Positions 24,980 to 37,300 of a DNA stretch of 64,000 bases are shown piece by piece. Below the pieces are notes generated by a model that saw nothing but the letters and a program-made list of their open reading frames with translations, ran no database searches and was not told where the DNA came from. The position numbers were made by a program, and so were the translations under genes. Each line of letters begins with the position of its first letter. Within the stretch, counting starts at the first letter, position 1. Origin of the DNA: Eremophila alpestris peregrina (lineage: Eukaryota; Chordata; Aves; Passeriformes; Alaudidae); the NCBI GenBank assembly GCA_009792885.1, contig WMCF01000018.1, positions 4,763,029 to 4,827,028 of the forward strand. The letters run 5' to 3'.

Positions 24980-25580
24980 GAGTCAGAGTCATAAATGTTG
25001 CAAAAGATATCCAAAGTCATCAACTCCAACCTTTGAGCAAATACCAGCATGCCCACTAAACCACACCATGAAGTGCCACATCTGCTTGTTTTTTGAACAC
25101 TTCCAGAGATGATGACTCCACCAGTTCCCTGGAAAGCCTGTTCCACTGCTGAACCACTCTTTCAGTGAAGATTTTTTTCCTAATACTCAACCTGAACCTC
25201 TTGGAAAAAGTTGAGGCTATTTCCGTTCTATTCTTATTCCAGTTGCCTGGGAGAAGACACACTCATCTCTTGCAACCTCCTTTCAGTAGTTGTAGAGGGT
25301 GAAAAGGTCTCCCCTGAGCCTTCTCTTCTCCAGACTAAACAACCCCAGTGCCCTCAGCTGCTCCTTGTGTTCCAGACCCTTTATCAGCTCCATTGCCCTT
25401 CGTTCCAGACCCTTTATCAGCTCCATTGCCCTTCTCTGGACATGTTCCAGTATCTCAATGTCCTTGTTGTAGTGAGGGACCCAAAACTGAACACAGGATT
25501 TGAAGTGAGGCCTCACCATCACTGAGCACAGGTGAACAATCACTGCTCTGGTTCTGCTGGTTACACTATTCCTGGCTGTC
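24980..25580 (-). mobile_element. CR1 LINE (CR1-J/Y-like), 5'-truncated, about 0.6 kb
   Basis: On the minus strand the ORF2 C-terminus is well preserved in two segments. One at about 25283-25543 has V-R-P-H-F-K-S-C-V-Q-F-W, E-H-V-Q-R-R-A and L-G-L-F-S-L-E-K-R-R-L-R-G-D. One at about 25056-25262 has F-R-L-S-I-R-K, Q-W-N-R-L-S-R-E and S-L-E-V-F-K-K. A stop after Y-N-Y and a frame change separate them. The 3' untranslated text at 24980-25050 ('TCATCAACTCCAACC' on plus) differs from the CR1 at 20.7 kb and fits the J/Y group of bird CR1s. A perfect in-frame 33-bp (11-codon) tandem duplication lies at 25370-25434. The 5' end fades near 25580 at a block like 'GGTTACACTATTCCTG'. It is clearly inactive. 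Confidence 0.93.
25370..25434 (-). repeat. 33-bp tandem duplication within CR1
   Basis: Two adjacent copies begin TTCCAGACCCTTTATCAGCT (plus strand) at 25370 and 25403 and are identical over 32 bases. In the minus-strand CR1 frame this doubles R-R-A-M-E-L-I-K-G-L-E. Typical CR1 has one copy of this segment, so the duplication happened in this copy or in its recent source. Confidence 0.92.
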
Positions 25581-26681
25581 TGGTGATTTACCTGTGATTA
25601 CTATTGCTTTATCCTGAATGAACGCTCTACCACTTTGATAGTGAGTGAAAAAAATGCACAATCTCCTTCTCCGTCAGATCTTTTGTGCAAAATCCAACCC
25701 TGTAGGCTTGATTTTGCAGAGAGCACTGCAGCTGGAGTCATTTCAGTGTCATGAACTCACTAAGCCAAGCAGCAAGGTACAGAATCTTGGACTGAGGGGA
25801 TTCTGAACAAAGCCTTTGGGTACCTACCAAGGCAGGTTGTACCTCATTTAACCAGGTGTGTGAATCAGTGTAACAGATGCACACTGAAACATGAGAGCCA
25901 CGTAGCAATTTAAATAAAGTCATGCTGCTGTTATATGTGCTATGCCTTCCTATTTTACTCTATTTGAGTATAGCTAAGGTATGGAAATTAATTCTGGATT
26001 ACACATGTTCATAGCCTGAGACCCATATCTGGCTTCTAAAGGACAAGTGTTTATAACATTATATTGATCATCATTTGCTTTTGGGCTTCAGGTGAAGGTA
26101 TTCTGACTAAAACAGGGAAGGATTTAATGTGGAAGAAAATGTTTTCTTCACATTGAAGAAAAATGGAATTTTATGATTAATAGAATTAGAACAAGACACC
26201 TATTGTCATGGTTAATCTTATTTTTTCATCACCTTTGCAAATGGAGCTTAAGACATGGTAGGTAAAAATCCCAATTTTCAATGATCTGTCAGAGTTGTAC
26301 CCAAGAAGACAACCATTGGAAAAAAAAAAGAAAGAGATAGCTTTATATAATTCAGTTCTGTGAAGGTAACATGGAGCTGGAAGTGGTATCATAGACCATA
26401 ATGATATAAATTGCAAGGTGCTATCAACCTTGAAGGGATTGACATGACAGAGCAGAAAGCTCTAGGAAACACTGAGAAATTTCAGCAGGTTGGCAAGTAT
26501 GGCCATTTCAATATGAATAAGGCAAGCATTTCTAAATTAAGCTGGCTGTATACCTGAGTATTTTTAAATGGTCTCATTTAGGCTTTCCTACCTACCTGCA
26601 AAATAATAATAATAAAAGCTTTGAAGCCTGTTTTGGAAGTGATCATGTAAACAGCTAGCTTAAACACTCAATGAAGTCTAA

Positions 26682-26714
<33 letters not shown>

Positions 26715-29706
26715 CACGTGTGTGAATGTATATGTATGTACATTTATATTCCCTCTATATATAGATATTCACACAGGTAAATTTTACCCTTTTCTTGTAA
26801 CTTGTCAATTATCGCCCACCTATTACACTCTCTTTTCTGAGTTGGCTCCAGCTAATCAGATGCTGATTGGGGATGCTAGAATACACTTGCTGATGATTAT
26901 GTGTTATTTTAACAGGAGAATGACAATAATTTCCTGTAATGCCACTTGTTAAGGTAATTATGCTATAATTGCCTTATCAAGGTGTCATAGAGGAGAGAGG
27001 AGAAACTCTGAGATTTCACAGCTGCTGTCATGCTTTGATAAAGTGTTATCTTGAAAATATATTATCAGTCATCAAGCTAAATTTCTACCAGTTGTTTTAA
27101 ATCAGAAAAATCTGTCTTGGGTGGGGCATATGACCTCTGGATTTGATGTTTCTCAGCCTGATAATTAGGGAGGATGGATTATCTTTGTTTTAAGGCATAA
27201 ACCTAACAACTGATTTGCATAGGTAAGAGTAAATGTAAATGCAGGTTCATGAAGGTGTCTGTAGTTTTCAAAGGTGAGAAGCTGCTTGCTGTGAAAATAT
27301 AGACTTTGGCTGTAATCTTGGTTTTAGAGTACAGTTATAATCATTTGAATATTGTTTCTGATGTAGATAGAGAAATGGGAAGTGGAAAAGAGAATGTGGT
27401 GCCCCTAAAGCAAGAATATGAGAGGTCTTTTTAACACTTTTAAAAATTATTTTTTAAAGAATTAGGCAGCCTTAATAAGAGCATTCACTTCAGACTTACT
27501 GAGGTTCACTTTTCAAGACATGTTTAACAGGGAAAAAGGCTTGAGCTCTGTTCCTTTGGTTCAGAAATACAAAATACCTGGTGAGAATTTAAGGGATACC
27601 AAGTGCCTGGCATCAGGGCAAGATCCAGGTGAAATGTACCATTTGCCACGCCTACTTTTGTAATGATGTCCAAGGTGATTTCTATTTTTCACACTCTGTT
27701 TAGTCATGCAGCCATGAAGTAATAAGTAATGCCTATAGAATTCACCATTTTGCCACTGATCCTGCACTGCCAACTATACTCTCATACTCAGGGCAATAAC
27801 TCAGAGAGACATTCTGAAGAGCCACTCTTCAGCTTGTGATGACTAATTGTCTCTTAAAAGATTATTAGTGCTAAGGCCAAAAGTAATAAAGAATTAGGCT
27901 CATACTACCTAATTCATTATTTAGACTTGTACTCGATATCAGCAAGAATTAAGGGTTGTGCACCTCACTAGATCTAGCCCAAGTGCATGCCTTGAGGAAG
28001 GCAAATGAATGTGCATATATTTTTGTGCATTTGCATCTGTTTCATACCTTCAAGCAGCTGATGCACTATACCATGGCAGTGATTATATAAGCAATCCACA
28101 GATAGGTGCACTAGCTTGATTAATGTCAGAGCTTGCACTGAAGCTCAGTCAGAAAACTGAGAAACTAAATTTGGAGGGGGAAGCATTTTTCTATTCTTCC
28201 TGACATGTCTTTCCTTCTCTCCGAACTACTTAGAGATGTGCTGCTAACAGTGTGATTTTCTGTGTGAAGCTTCCATGCAGAATATCAGCTTCAATTCCTT
28301 GGATTATACAGTGCAAAATCCGGTACAAGAAGCATTACTGACAGTTTTGAAACAAATTTGGCAATCCATTTGTCAGCTAGGTGAGCAGAAAGAGTTTCAT
28401 TTTTAGCAGTGCTGCTGGGACATTTTAACTGTTCCATCCATGGAAGCTCATGCTCCACCAAACTTACAAGGGCATGCTCCCAAACTGATAACATTCCTCT
28501 ATCTGCTTGTAACAGGTTAACTTCTCAACATTAAATGTAATTTACTACCAAAACCCCAGAGAATGTCTAAGAATAAGAAAATTACCATGAAGTTATACCA
28601 TTTGTGACTCTACTAATAAAAAAGAAAGGATAAAAGCAGGAAAAGGAGAGAAAAAAATTCAGCATGTAGAGGGATTAGTAGAAAGGATCTTTGAGGAAGA
28701 TGATCTGAGGAACAAAAGGAATTTGCATCTTTAATATGTGATACCAAAGGCAGGAAGCAAATCTATATATTCTAAGGCCTTCTGAGGCATAAAAGAAAAA
28801 GGAAAGCTAATGGTTTTACCAAATTTTACAAGTATATGAAAGAAAAATTATATTTTGCATACACTAGAACAAAAGGTTCACAATCAAAACAAATACAAGG
28901 AAAATAAAGAAACAAAAAACCCCAAACCAAACTTATGTAGGACTGAAGTGAAAATTAACAATATGAAAAATGGATTGTAGATAACAAAAACAGAAGCAGA
29001 GAAATAAAAGTTTCCAAAAAATGTAAAAAGAGAAAGGAAAGTTCCGTGGTGTGACTGGGATAGAAAGCAAATTTTGCATTTCATGGATAAGGCAGCAGTA
29101 TTAATAACTTTTTACCTTTGTTTTTTATAAACTAGCAAATAAATGAAATAAGGGCCTGAAACAGCATATTCCTAAGAAAGAAAATGAGAGGCAAGAACTG
29201 GTTTTTTTGCTCTGATTTTACTCACTGTCAGTCTCAGGAGGCCTCAAAGTCCCTGAGCTATTCAACAACCACTGAGATGTTGCCTTGAGAACACATTAAG
29301 AATGAGGGATGTCCACGTGGCCTTTAGAACAAGAAATATATAATAAAAGACAGCTTGGGGTTCCAGAACTTTCTAGCATATGACAAACCAATTTACCTTT
29401 TTAAACTTTCAAGAATTCCAGAACAATATGGAATTGTAATTTTAGCTACAGTCAAACTTGAACCGATATCCTATATCCTATATTGGATCCTTAAGACAGA
29501 AATACAGTACCTGCATGTGCAACTGATTCAAAAACCTTACCAAGTGTTTATTAGCAATGCAACACCACACCAGAAGAATATTTCCAGACATGTCAGATGG
29601 ATCGAGGATGAACCATGTTCTATTGATTATTTTCATTAATTACTTAGCTAATAGAATAAGATTGTATTTCATTATGATCAGGTTGTTCCAAGAGATGGAC
29701 ATTTAA
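25581..29706. other. Unique AT-rich non-coding stretch with possible regulatory text
   Basis: No gene or recognised mobile element. An AT microsatellite lies at 26682-26708. The part at about 26820-27080 is dense in TAATTA-, GATAA- and ATTAG-like words together with E-box-like CAGCTG, and lacks obvious repeat character. That is the style of a conserved developmental enhancer, but conservation cannot be checked here. Open frames up to 94 codons are unrecognised. Confidence 0.5.
26682..26708. repeat. (AT)n microsatellite
   Basis: About 13 perfect AT dinucleotide units followed by an imperfect CA/GT-type tail (ACACATACACGTGTGTG). A short plus-strand open frame runs through it as Y-I-Y-I repeats and is an artefact of the microsatellite. 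Confidence 0.93.
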
Positions 29707-29711
29707 AGGAC
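29707..29711. repeat. Left target-site duplication of the ERVL solo LTR (AGGAC)
   Basis: AGGAC directly precedes the TG start of the LTR and GGGAC (30300-30304) directly follows its CA end. Four of five bases match. ERVL insertions make 5-bp duplications, so the fit supports both boundaries. Confidence 0.7.
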
Positions 29712-30299
29712 TGTGCTAATTTTGGCAGGGGCAGAGTTAATTTTCTTCACAGTGGCTGGTACAGGGATATGTTTTAGATTTGTGCTGAACATGGGCTGAT
29801 AAAATAGTGAAGTTTTTGTTGTTTTTGAGCAGGGCTCACACTGAGCCAAGGCCTTCTCTGCTTTTCATATGGCCACAGTGGCCAGGAGGCTGGGGGTGCC
29901 TGGGGGGAAACACAGCCAGGACAAGTGACCCCAACTGACCAAAGGGAGATTCCAGACCATGGGACATCATGCTCAGTACATGAAGTGGGGGGAAGAAGGA
30001 GGAAAGGGGGAGTTTTGGAATGATGGGGTTTGTCTTCCCAAGTCACTGTTATGTGTGATGGGGCCCTGCTCTCCTGGAGATGGCTGAACACCTGCCTGTC
30101 CTTGGGAAACACAGAATTAATTCCTTGTTTTGTTTTGCTGTAGTTGCATATGCAGCTCCTTCTTTCCCTATTAAATTGTCTTTATGTCAACTCACATGTG
30201 TTCTCACTTTTACCCTTCTGATACTTTCCACAATCCTGCTGGTGGGGGAGTGAGTGAGAGGCAGTCCTGGTGCTTGGTTGCTGTGTTTAAAACACAACA
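29712..30299 (+). mobile_element. Near-complete solo ERVL-type LTR, 588 bp
   Basis: The sequence starts TGTGCTAATTTTGGC and ends AAACACAACA (TG...CA). It carries in order the landmarks of the avian ERVL LTR: GAGTTAATTTTCTTCA near the start, GCTGGGGGTGC at about 29889, ACACAGCCAGGACAAGTGAC, AACTGACCAAAGGGAGATTCC, CATCATGCTCAGTACATGAA (where the usual TATA-like ATATAAA is mutated), TTTGTCTTCCCAAGT, GAGATGGCTGAACACCTGCC, and an ATTAAA poly(A) signal at about 30170 followed by CTCAC/TTTTACCCTTCTGATA. Flanking AGGAC/GGGAC is a probable 5-bp target-site duplication. No internal viral sequence is attached, so it is a solo LTR left by recombination. The minus-strand open frame of about 112 codons inside it is fortuitous. 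Confidence 0.92.
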
Positions 30300-30374
30300 G
30301 GGACTCATGCTGCAACAAAGACAATGATGTTTTATTATAAGGATTTTTCCCCATAATAAACATGACCAAATATG

Positions 30375-30522
30375 AACAGGTTGCTCAACAAGGTTGTGGA
30401 CTCTCCATCCTTGGATTTATTTACAACTCAACCCTGATAAACCTCATGTGATTTTGAAAATGCTCTTGCTGGAGAAAGAGATGGGAGCAGAAGTGCTTTC
30501 CAACAGAAATTATTCTTTGATT
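30375..30522 (+). mobile_element. CR1 LINE 3'-end remnant
   Basis: Blocks AACAGGTTGCTCAACAAGG, GGACTCTCCATCCTTGGAT, CTTGCTGG and CAACAGAAATTATTCTTTGATT match in order the last 150 bp of avian CR1 (the 'aggttgcccagagaggt', 'tctccatccttggag' and tail blocks). It starts only about 75 bp after the solo LTR, so the LTR inserted close to, but not demonstrably within, this copy. It is heavily decayed. Confidence 0.75.
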
Positions 30523-31209
30523 CCGCAATTACATCACATTTATTGTTGAAAATTGAAAGAAAGCATGGAAAGTCAGGAAGAAAACACTGTCTGGATAAAT
30601 TGGCAAAACTATCTATAATCAGTAAAAAAAGAAATCAAAACTCAGAGAAGGTAAGTGCAGAAAATTACTTGCAAAGAATCTGAAAGTTAGCTTGTGAAAC
30701 TTGGAGTTAAAAAAATAAAGCCATCCCATCAACCAAGGGCAAGGTTTTGCCTTATTATATAAAGATCTGTCCTTTTAAAATGGGAAGTCAAGTTTTGTTC
30801 TGTGCTCTACTGTTTGCAAGATAAAAAAAGGTAGATGTAGAAAAATTAACTAATGGTTCCATTCTAGCTGGGATTTCTTAGGTTTCGTGTTGAGCATTCT
30901 GTCTGGTCTTTAAATGTTATTTTAAGATTAAAGCCATATCAGTGGTAGTTCACAAAATATGAGTGACATTGCTGAGGCTGTTAAACACACTTTATGAAAA
31001 AGGTGAAAAGAATTTCTGAAGTCTTTTAACAAAAATATGGGGATGATTTTGGTATGGTTCCAGTACACAAAAAGTTCTTTACAGAGGATACTGATGTGCA
31101 ATGTATCTACTGTGTCATTGGACAATAAAGCTGGAATTAATGCACATATTGTCCACCAAAGAAATTTTTAGGTAAAATTCTGTCAAATATGAATTCTAGT
31201 TATAAAAAC

Positions 31210-31345
31210 ACTAAAACACTGGAATAGATTATTGAGGAGTACAATGGAACATCAAGAGCAGATTTCTAAAGAGAAGTTAGATAATCTTCTGCTAGTGATA
31301 GGATGGATGGGTGCTGCCATGTCCAGCCAGACTGGCCTTGAAAGC
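31210..31345 (+). mobile_element. Possible ancient CR1 3' remnant
   Basis: AACACTGGAATAGATTATTG followed by TTTCTAAAGAGAAGTTAGAT and a weak TCTGCTAGTGATAGG resembles the order of blocks in old CR1 groups (a 'cactggaataggtt', 'tttaagaacaggttagat' and 'ctgtcagggatg' succession). Similarity is low and there is no intact tail, so this call is tentative. Confidence 0.4.
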
Positions 31346-34300
31346 AGTTTTCCTCCAGCCTCGAATTTCTCATCAGTAAAGCAGGTGTTTAAAGGATAGA
31401 TTAAGGAGGAAGGACAAACTATGGAACTTCTGCGCAATTTGGGGTGCTTTCCTCTATTTACACAATTTTAATTTGCTGAAGTCATTAGTTAGCAGTCACT
31501 GATTTAGTAAAGAAGCTCTCCTGTGTATGCTTGTACATCTAATTTAGAGAATATATTTTAATGAAAAATTTAAGGACAAAATTAGTTATTAATCAACGCA
31601 TACTCTGACATTTAGACCAATAGAAATGCATTTCCAAGCAAGCACATTCCTTTAATGCCCACTGATGGCTTTACTGACAGTGATCTGCATTGCTCCTGTG
31701 TTTCTGCTAAATGACATAAGCCATAATTTTAAACCATGATGTTGACTTATTTTGCTTTCTTGGTTTTTGAATATTTGATGTCCCTGGTATTTGTAAAAAA
31801 AAAAAAAAGAATTTTATGAGACGGCTTTTTTGTATTCCCTTTGCATTTACTTTGATGCTTTGAAGCTTCACAAATACATTTCAAGTGTCAAAGGTTTTAA
31901 GATACACGATAGTGGTCCTGCTGGTCTTGAAACAGACAGCTAGATATTTTGCAGCCAGAGGATAGAAGACCACTGGAACACTAAGGTTCCAAAAATCAGA
32001 ATATACTGACAAAAGTGTGCCTTGGAGATATTTACTGGTTTTCACTAGAACAAAACTAAAAATACACAGCATCTCAGTGAGGGAAACTAACAAATACTGA
32101 CAAGGCTTGGCCTTGTCTGAAGGAAAAACATGTAACGATTCATTTCTGCAGGAAACCCTTCTCTGTGCTTTAACAGCATTTGAACACTAATAGGATTGAA
32201 CATCCCCTGCTTGTGTGGAGAACTGCTCAGAAAAAAAAAGAGAAGTTTTGATTTTGCTTTCTTGCAAAAACGCGAGGATGGTTTAAAATCTGAAATATGG
32301 TTTAAAAAACCAATCTTTTCCTGAACATTATGTAGTTTTGAAAGCGGCAGAAGAAGAATGTCAAAAAGGAACATTTGTAAATTTGGAGTTGCTAGTAGAA
32401 ATATTTTTTCATGTAGTCAAATTTTTATCTAACTTGCCTAAGGATGGAGTGACCCACCATCATTTATTTTCTTTCCAGACTATTAAAAAGTACAATAGAT
32501 ACAAAATCATGATTGCAAGCTATGCACATCTGTTAAATTAACTAAACAAAACACAAACTTAGCAGGGTTGAAAGTGTCTATAACAACAGTGTGTTGCCTG
32601 AGGCTCAATGAGTCTGTGTGAATAAAACTGCAGTGTTGACCTCCCAGAGTTTTAATGTCTTTTACTTCACCCTTGAACTGAATAAAGGCACTTAATCACT
32701 CATGAGAGGCTCTTTTAGCTCCCAGTAAAAGTCTGTTTTGCTATTATTCTTTATCTTTGTTCTTAGAAAATCCATATTTAAAAATAATTTAAAAAAACAT
32801 AAACCCTCCAGTTAATCTTAAAAGGTGGAAAATTATTCAAGAGATTGAAGTGGATACTGCTTGAAAACATTGTTTTTATTGTTTGTTATAAACAAGATTT
32901 GTAACAATAATTGCTTATATTTGAGGCGGGATTTTGGAGTTCTCCTTGAGACTTTTTAGAGGTTCAGGGCATGCACAAGGCTGCCTGTGATATCTTATGG
33001 CTTCATATAGTCTCAAAGATTTTCTGCAGATATTTTATGCATTGTGAATCCTTTGATCAAGTGGGAAAATAGTTAAAAAAGTTTGTTTGAAGTCACAGTT
33101 GCCCAAGACAGTTAATTAGAATGGTAACGCACAGATGTGAGTGGAAGTGGGTATTTGCTGTCATCTTCCATCTTGTAGTTGAGAGCTGAGCTGAAGAGAT
33201 TTAAAAATGTTTCTGGTAGTAGAAGTGGCCTGAAATGCAGATATGTTAGAAGCAGAATGCTGAAAGAGTGGAAACATAGCTGGGATGATTCCCAGGTACT
33301 GAGGCAAGCTGGAAGTGCTCATGTCCAGGCTATTATTCCAACTGAGCCTGCCACAGCACGGAATGTTCATTTGCTTAATTTGTGCTAATGTCAGTTCTCC
33401 TTTGTTCTTTCACTTGTTTGTTTAAAATAACTTATTCTTGTTTTAAAGGTTTATGGACAGGAAAAGATATGGAAAAGATGCACTCTAATATTTCAAGTGG
33501 TAAAAGCAGGCTATTGACTAGGAAAACTAGATGAAGAAAGATGGAACATGAAGAAAATTCACTTTTCTGAAAAAAAGTGTGACAAAATGAAGATGTGGCT
33601 TTGTTTAGCTGTATTTTATCACCCTATCAAAATTCTTAAATTTGCTTTGCATGAAGGTATAGCATCATGGAAAGTGAGCTGAACAAAAAACATGGCCAAA
33701 GATGAACTGTAGATCAGTTTAACAGATCTCATTTTAATTATACTATTGAGAAAAATAACAACCTAGTAATGCTTTGTTTTTTTCATGTGCTTTTCATGTT
33801 AAGTCCACGACAATGAAGATATCTTAAATGTTTTACAATCCTGTCCATGAATAAAGACTTTTACCCAGGAAAATGGAAAATCTGCATCCTTTTAGCTTTG
33901 GCTTCTATGATGGAACAAGATTGTGATGAGCAACTCCAGAGATTTAATCCCGAAAAAAATTACTTTTAATTAATATTACACCTACTAATACCAATCCAGA
34001 CCCCTCAGGGATAGATGCTGAAAACACTCCTTGCCTTCAGAAACTTAAAATATGGATTTTGACCAGATACAAAAAGTAGAAGTAAATCAAGGAGGCAATT
34101 GATAAGCAAGTATTAGAGAAACATCCCTTACAAGGGATTTACTTAACTACAATTTACTTAACTATAACCATATTAAAGGAATTCTTTTCATAAACTTTTT
34201 TCATTAAGGAAAGGATAACATACATTATATGGTAAAAATTTCTTCATGAATTCTACTTGGCCACGGAGTACTAATCCTATTGTTGGTGGTTTTTGTTGAT

Positions 34301-37300
34301 TCCTAATTATATTTTTGATGTTAATGTTGTTATTATTGTTAACATTATCTATTTTCTAGCCCCCTTTTTAGCCATGTGTTGGCATCTAAGCAGTACCTGA
34401 AAAATCTGGTGTTCATTCTTGGCTTTTCGTTGGCTCAAGATGAGAAACTGATCCATCTCAGTAATGAGATAGTAAACACCAACTTCTGTTTCTCTCTCTG
34501 GCTTTCAGATATTCACCCCTCTGAGGGCTAAATCTCTGTGCTGCTTTCAAGCAAGTCAGTCTTCCAAAAGAATCTGTGGCTTTCTGAAGTTTAGCAAAAT
34601 CTTAGAAAAGATTTATTCCATTGAAGTAGAAATGAAAAAAAAAAATCTGAAGTTCTTTCTAAACCATGTAGTCAATCTCACTTTTGAGGAAGAGTAAACA
34701 ACATTAAAGGATCTCTCAGTGTGTTTGCAGTTTATTCATAAAGAAAGAAATAATAAATCTACTTCCACCCACAAAGTAAAACAAGCAAATATAATGCAGT
34801 TTCCAATGCTTGCTCCTGGAGACCTGTGTCTCAGAATGTTTCATCTTGTTAATGTATATGGGTATTTTAATTGTTCAGAAGAAATGAAGGGGAACTAGTT
34901 ACCAAAAGAGATGTCTCTTGCTTTGCTCCTCTAATTTTTCAGAAGCTTTGTGTATAATTACTGATTGTTGATGCAGTGATTACTGTGAAACAAAAGAAGC
35001 TTGATTGCTGTACTATTATACATTGAATGAGAGGGAAATAATTTGCCATGATTGAATTTACTAATAAATATTTAATGGATTATTCTGTCCTAACATATTT
35101 AAACAATACACTATGCAGGGGGTGGTGAGTATTAAGCAGAGCAATTTCAAACTTTATGTAATTCTTTTTATTTAATTGGACATCAGTCTCATATAACACA
35201 TTCTTTACTTGGAATAAACATGTCTCCTCCTACTCCAGCTCATACATTATGATTTGTGGATTTTCAGTCTCAGTGTTTATTTTATTTTAGCATCCTGTGA
35301 GTTGTGAGTTATTCTCTGCATTTATAGAAAGCCAAAGAAATTCCCTTTATTTTAAATGTAGCTGCTTTCTTTCTTATTTTGCAAATATTGCATCTCTGAA
35401 AGAAAGATTTTTGTATAAAAGAAGGAGGAAAATATTTACTAAAGAATTAGTTTAGAATATTCCTTAACCATGTATTTGTCTCTCTGACTTAGCATTAAGC
35501 ATCAGAAAAGTTAAGTATTGTGCTGTGGCATTTTTGATTTGGATTATTAATGTTTAGAGCAGTAGGCAGGCCCAAGTTTTGGGGTTTTTTCGTAATGCAC
35601 AAGAAGCTGTGGCTTTTCATCTGACCCAAATTAAAAATGACCTGTCTGGAGCAGGAAGGATGAAGTATATTTGCATATATGGTCTCCTGCTCCTACCAGA
35701 CCTCTGTAGGAAGGATAACATGGAGTTGTTTTCATCTGTTCATGCTCAAAGGTGCTCTCTATATTCAGAGCAGAGGCCAAGACCAGCACTGGTTTTCCTT
35801 TAAGAAAATGGTGAAACTATTCTCTCTGTTTCCTGTGATCTAGTTCAATAAATTAGGAGAGGAAGATTCAGATTTGTTTTCTGTGTCAGTTTACATGGCT
35901 CCAAGTCTGTGTTTCCCCAGGAACAGTTTTAGCCATCAGGCTGAGAAAGTGCCTGTACATCTCTAGTTGCCTTCAGGCCCTCAAGTACAAAAGAGTGAAA
36001 GATCCATTGTGCTGTAAAAAGCAGAAAGCCACTTTGGGTCTGCAATCCAGCAATGAAGGCTCTACCTCAGGAGTGTGTTTGAACTGCCTTAGGAATTGAA
36101 GCTCTGGTGAAAGATTGATTATTTCTGCATGTAGACATCATGGTCATCAAAATTCCATTGGACATAAACTTTTGATGGACCATCTGTCTTAGAAATAATA
36201 TTATTTTTTAAATATTTTGCTTGTGATTCTGAAATTCCCAGCATACAGTAACTAAAGCAACCTATTCCATTTACTATGGGTTGACTTGAGAGCTAGTAAT
36301 CTTTCCCACAGGAGTATTCATTTCTGAACAAATGTCTCCAGTGTAGAGGGACACCTAGAAACTGAAATAATCATCTCAAAGGTGAAAATGTCCCTACATT
36401 TCCTCCTTTTTGTGGAAAGTGAGAAAGGAAGAAACAAGCTCCATTTTTCTTATTCTCCCTGTATGAAAAGCTAGTGATGTCTTTTGCTACAGAGCTTCTT
36501 ATCCAAAACTCTCTGAGTTTATGTGCAGTGACAGTCAGAAGAAGTTTATTGATTCCCATAATTTGAAATCTTAATACCATCAAAATCAAATCCTTACATG
36601 ATTTTGAGTGGTAATATTTGAATGCAAATTGAGTAAACGGAAAGCTGAGAGGTAAAAGGAAACACTTATGTTTCATTTTACTTGGAAATTTATAATATTT
36701 TAAGGCTGATGTATTTTACATTTTCAGCACTGGTAATATTTCCTAAATTAGTTTATTCATTGTAAATAAACTTCTTAAAAGTATAAAAAAAATATACCTT
36801 ATTTTGGAAAAGATGTCACTATGCAGATCTACTTTCCTTTTTCGTTCTGCTTAAGGTGATTTTCTGTAAAATTATTTTTACAAGTTTTTATGTTAAAATA
36901 GGTAGAACATGGAATATATTTTCTGCATTCCCTGACCTTTATGCCTCACAGAGATTTCAGTCTGCTTGATATTTAAAATAATGTCTTGACACCAGCTACA
37001 CCATTATTTCCAATGAGGTAAGGCAGCAGCATCAGCACTGTTTATTTTATTCCTGTCCTTTCAGCAGCAGAGTTCAGCTGGTTACCAGTGACCTGTGCTG
37101 TTCTGTATTCGTGCCTGTTGAACAGCTACAACCCAAATCCTTCTTGTTAGCTTGTCTTTACATGCCAGTGTTTAAAATTCACACCTAAACAAAATTCTGT
37201 AGGTTCTATGGGAAGCAGATTCAGATAAATAAACATCTTGTGCTCTGCATTCTGGGGGCAGGCTGGATGAAGCAATTATCTTGGGGAAGTCATCTTTATT

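Noticed and set aside
25211..25525. 104-codon plus-strand frame with a repeated F-Q-T-L-Y-Q-L-H-C-P-S segment
   Set aside because: It is antisense to CR1; the repeat is the 33-bp duplication read on the wrong strand.
29774..30112. 112-codon minus-strand open frame
   Set aside because: It lies wholly inside the ERVL LTR, which is a non-coding regulatory repeat, and runs opposite to it.
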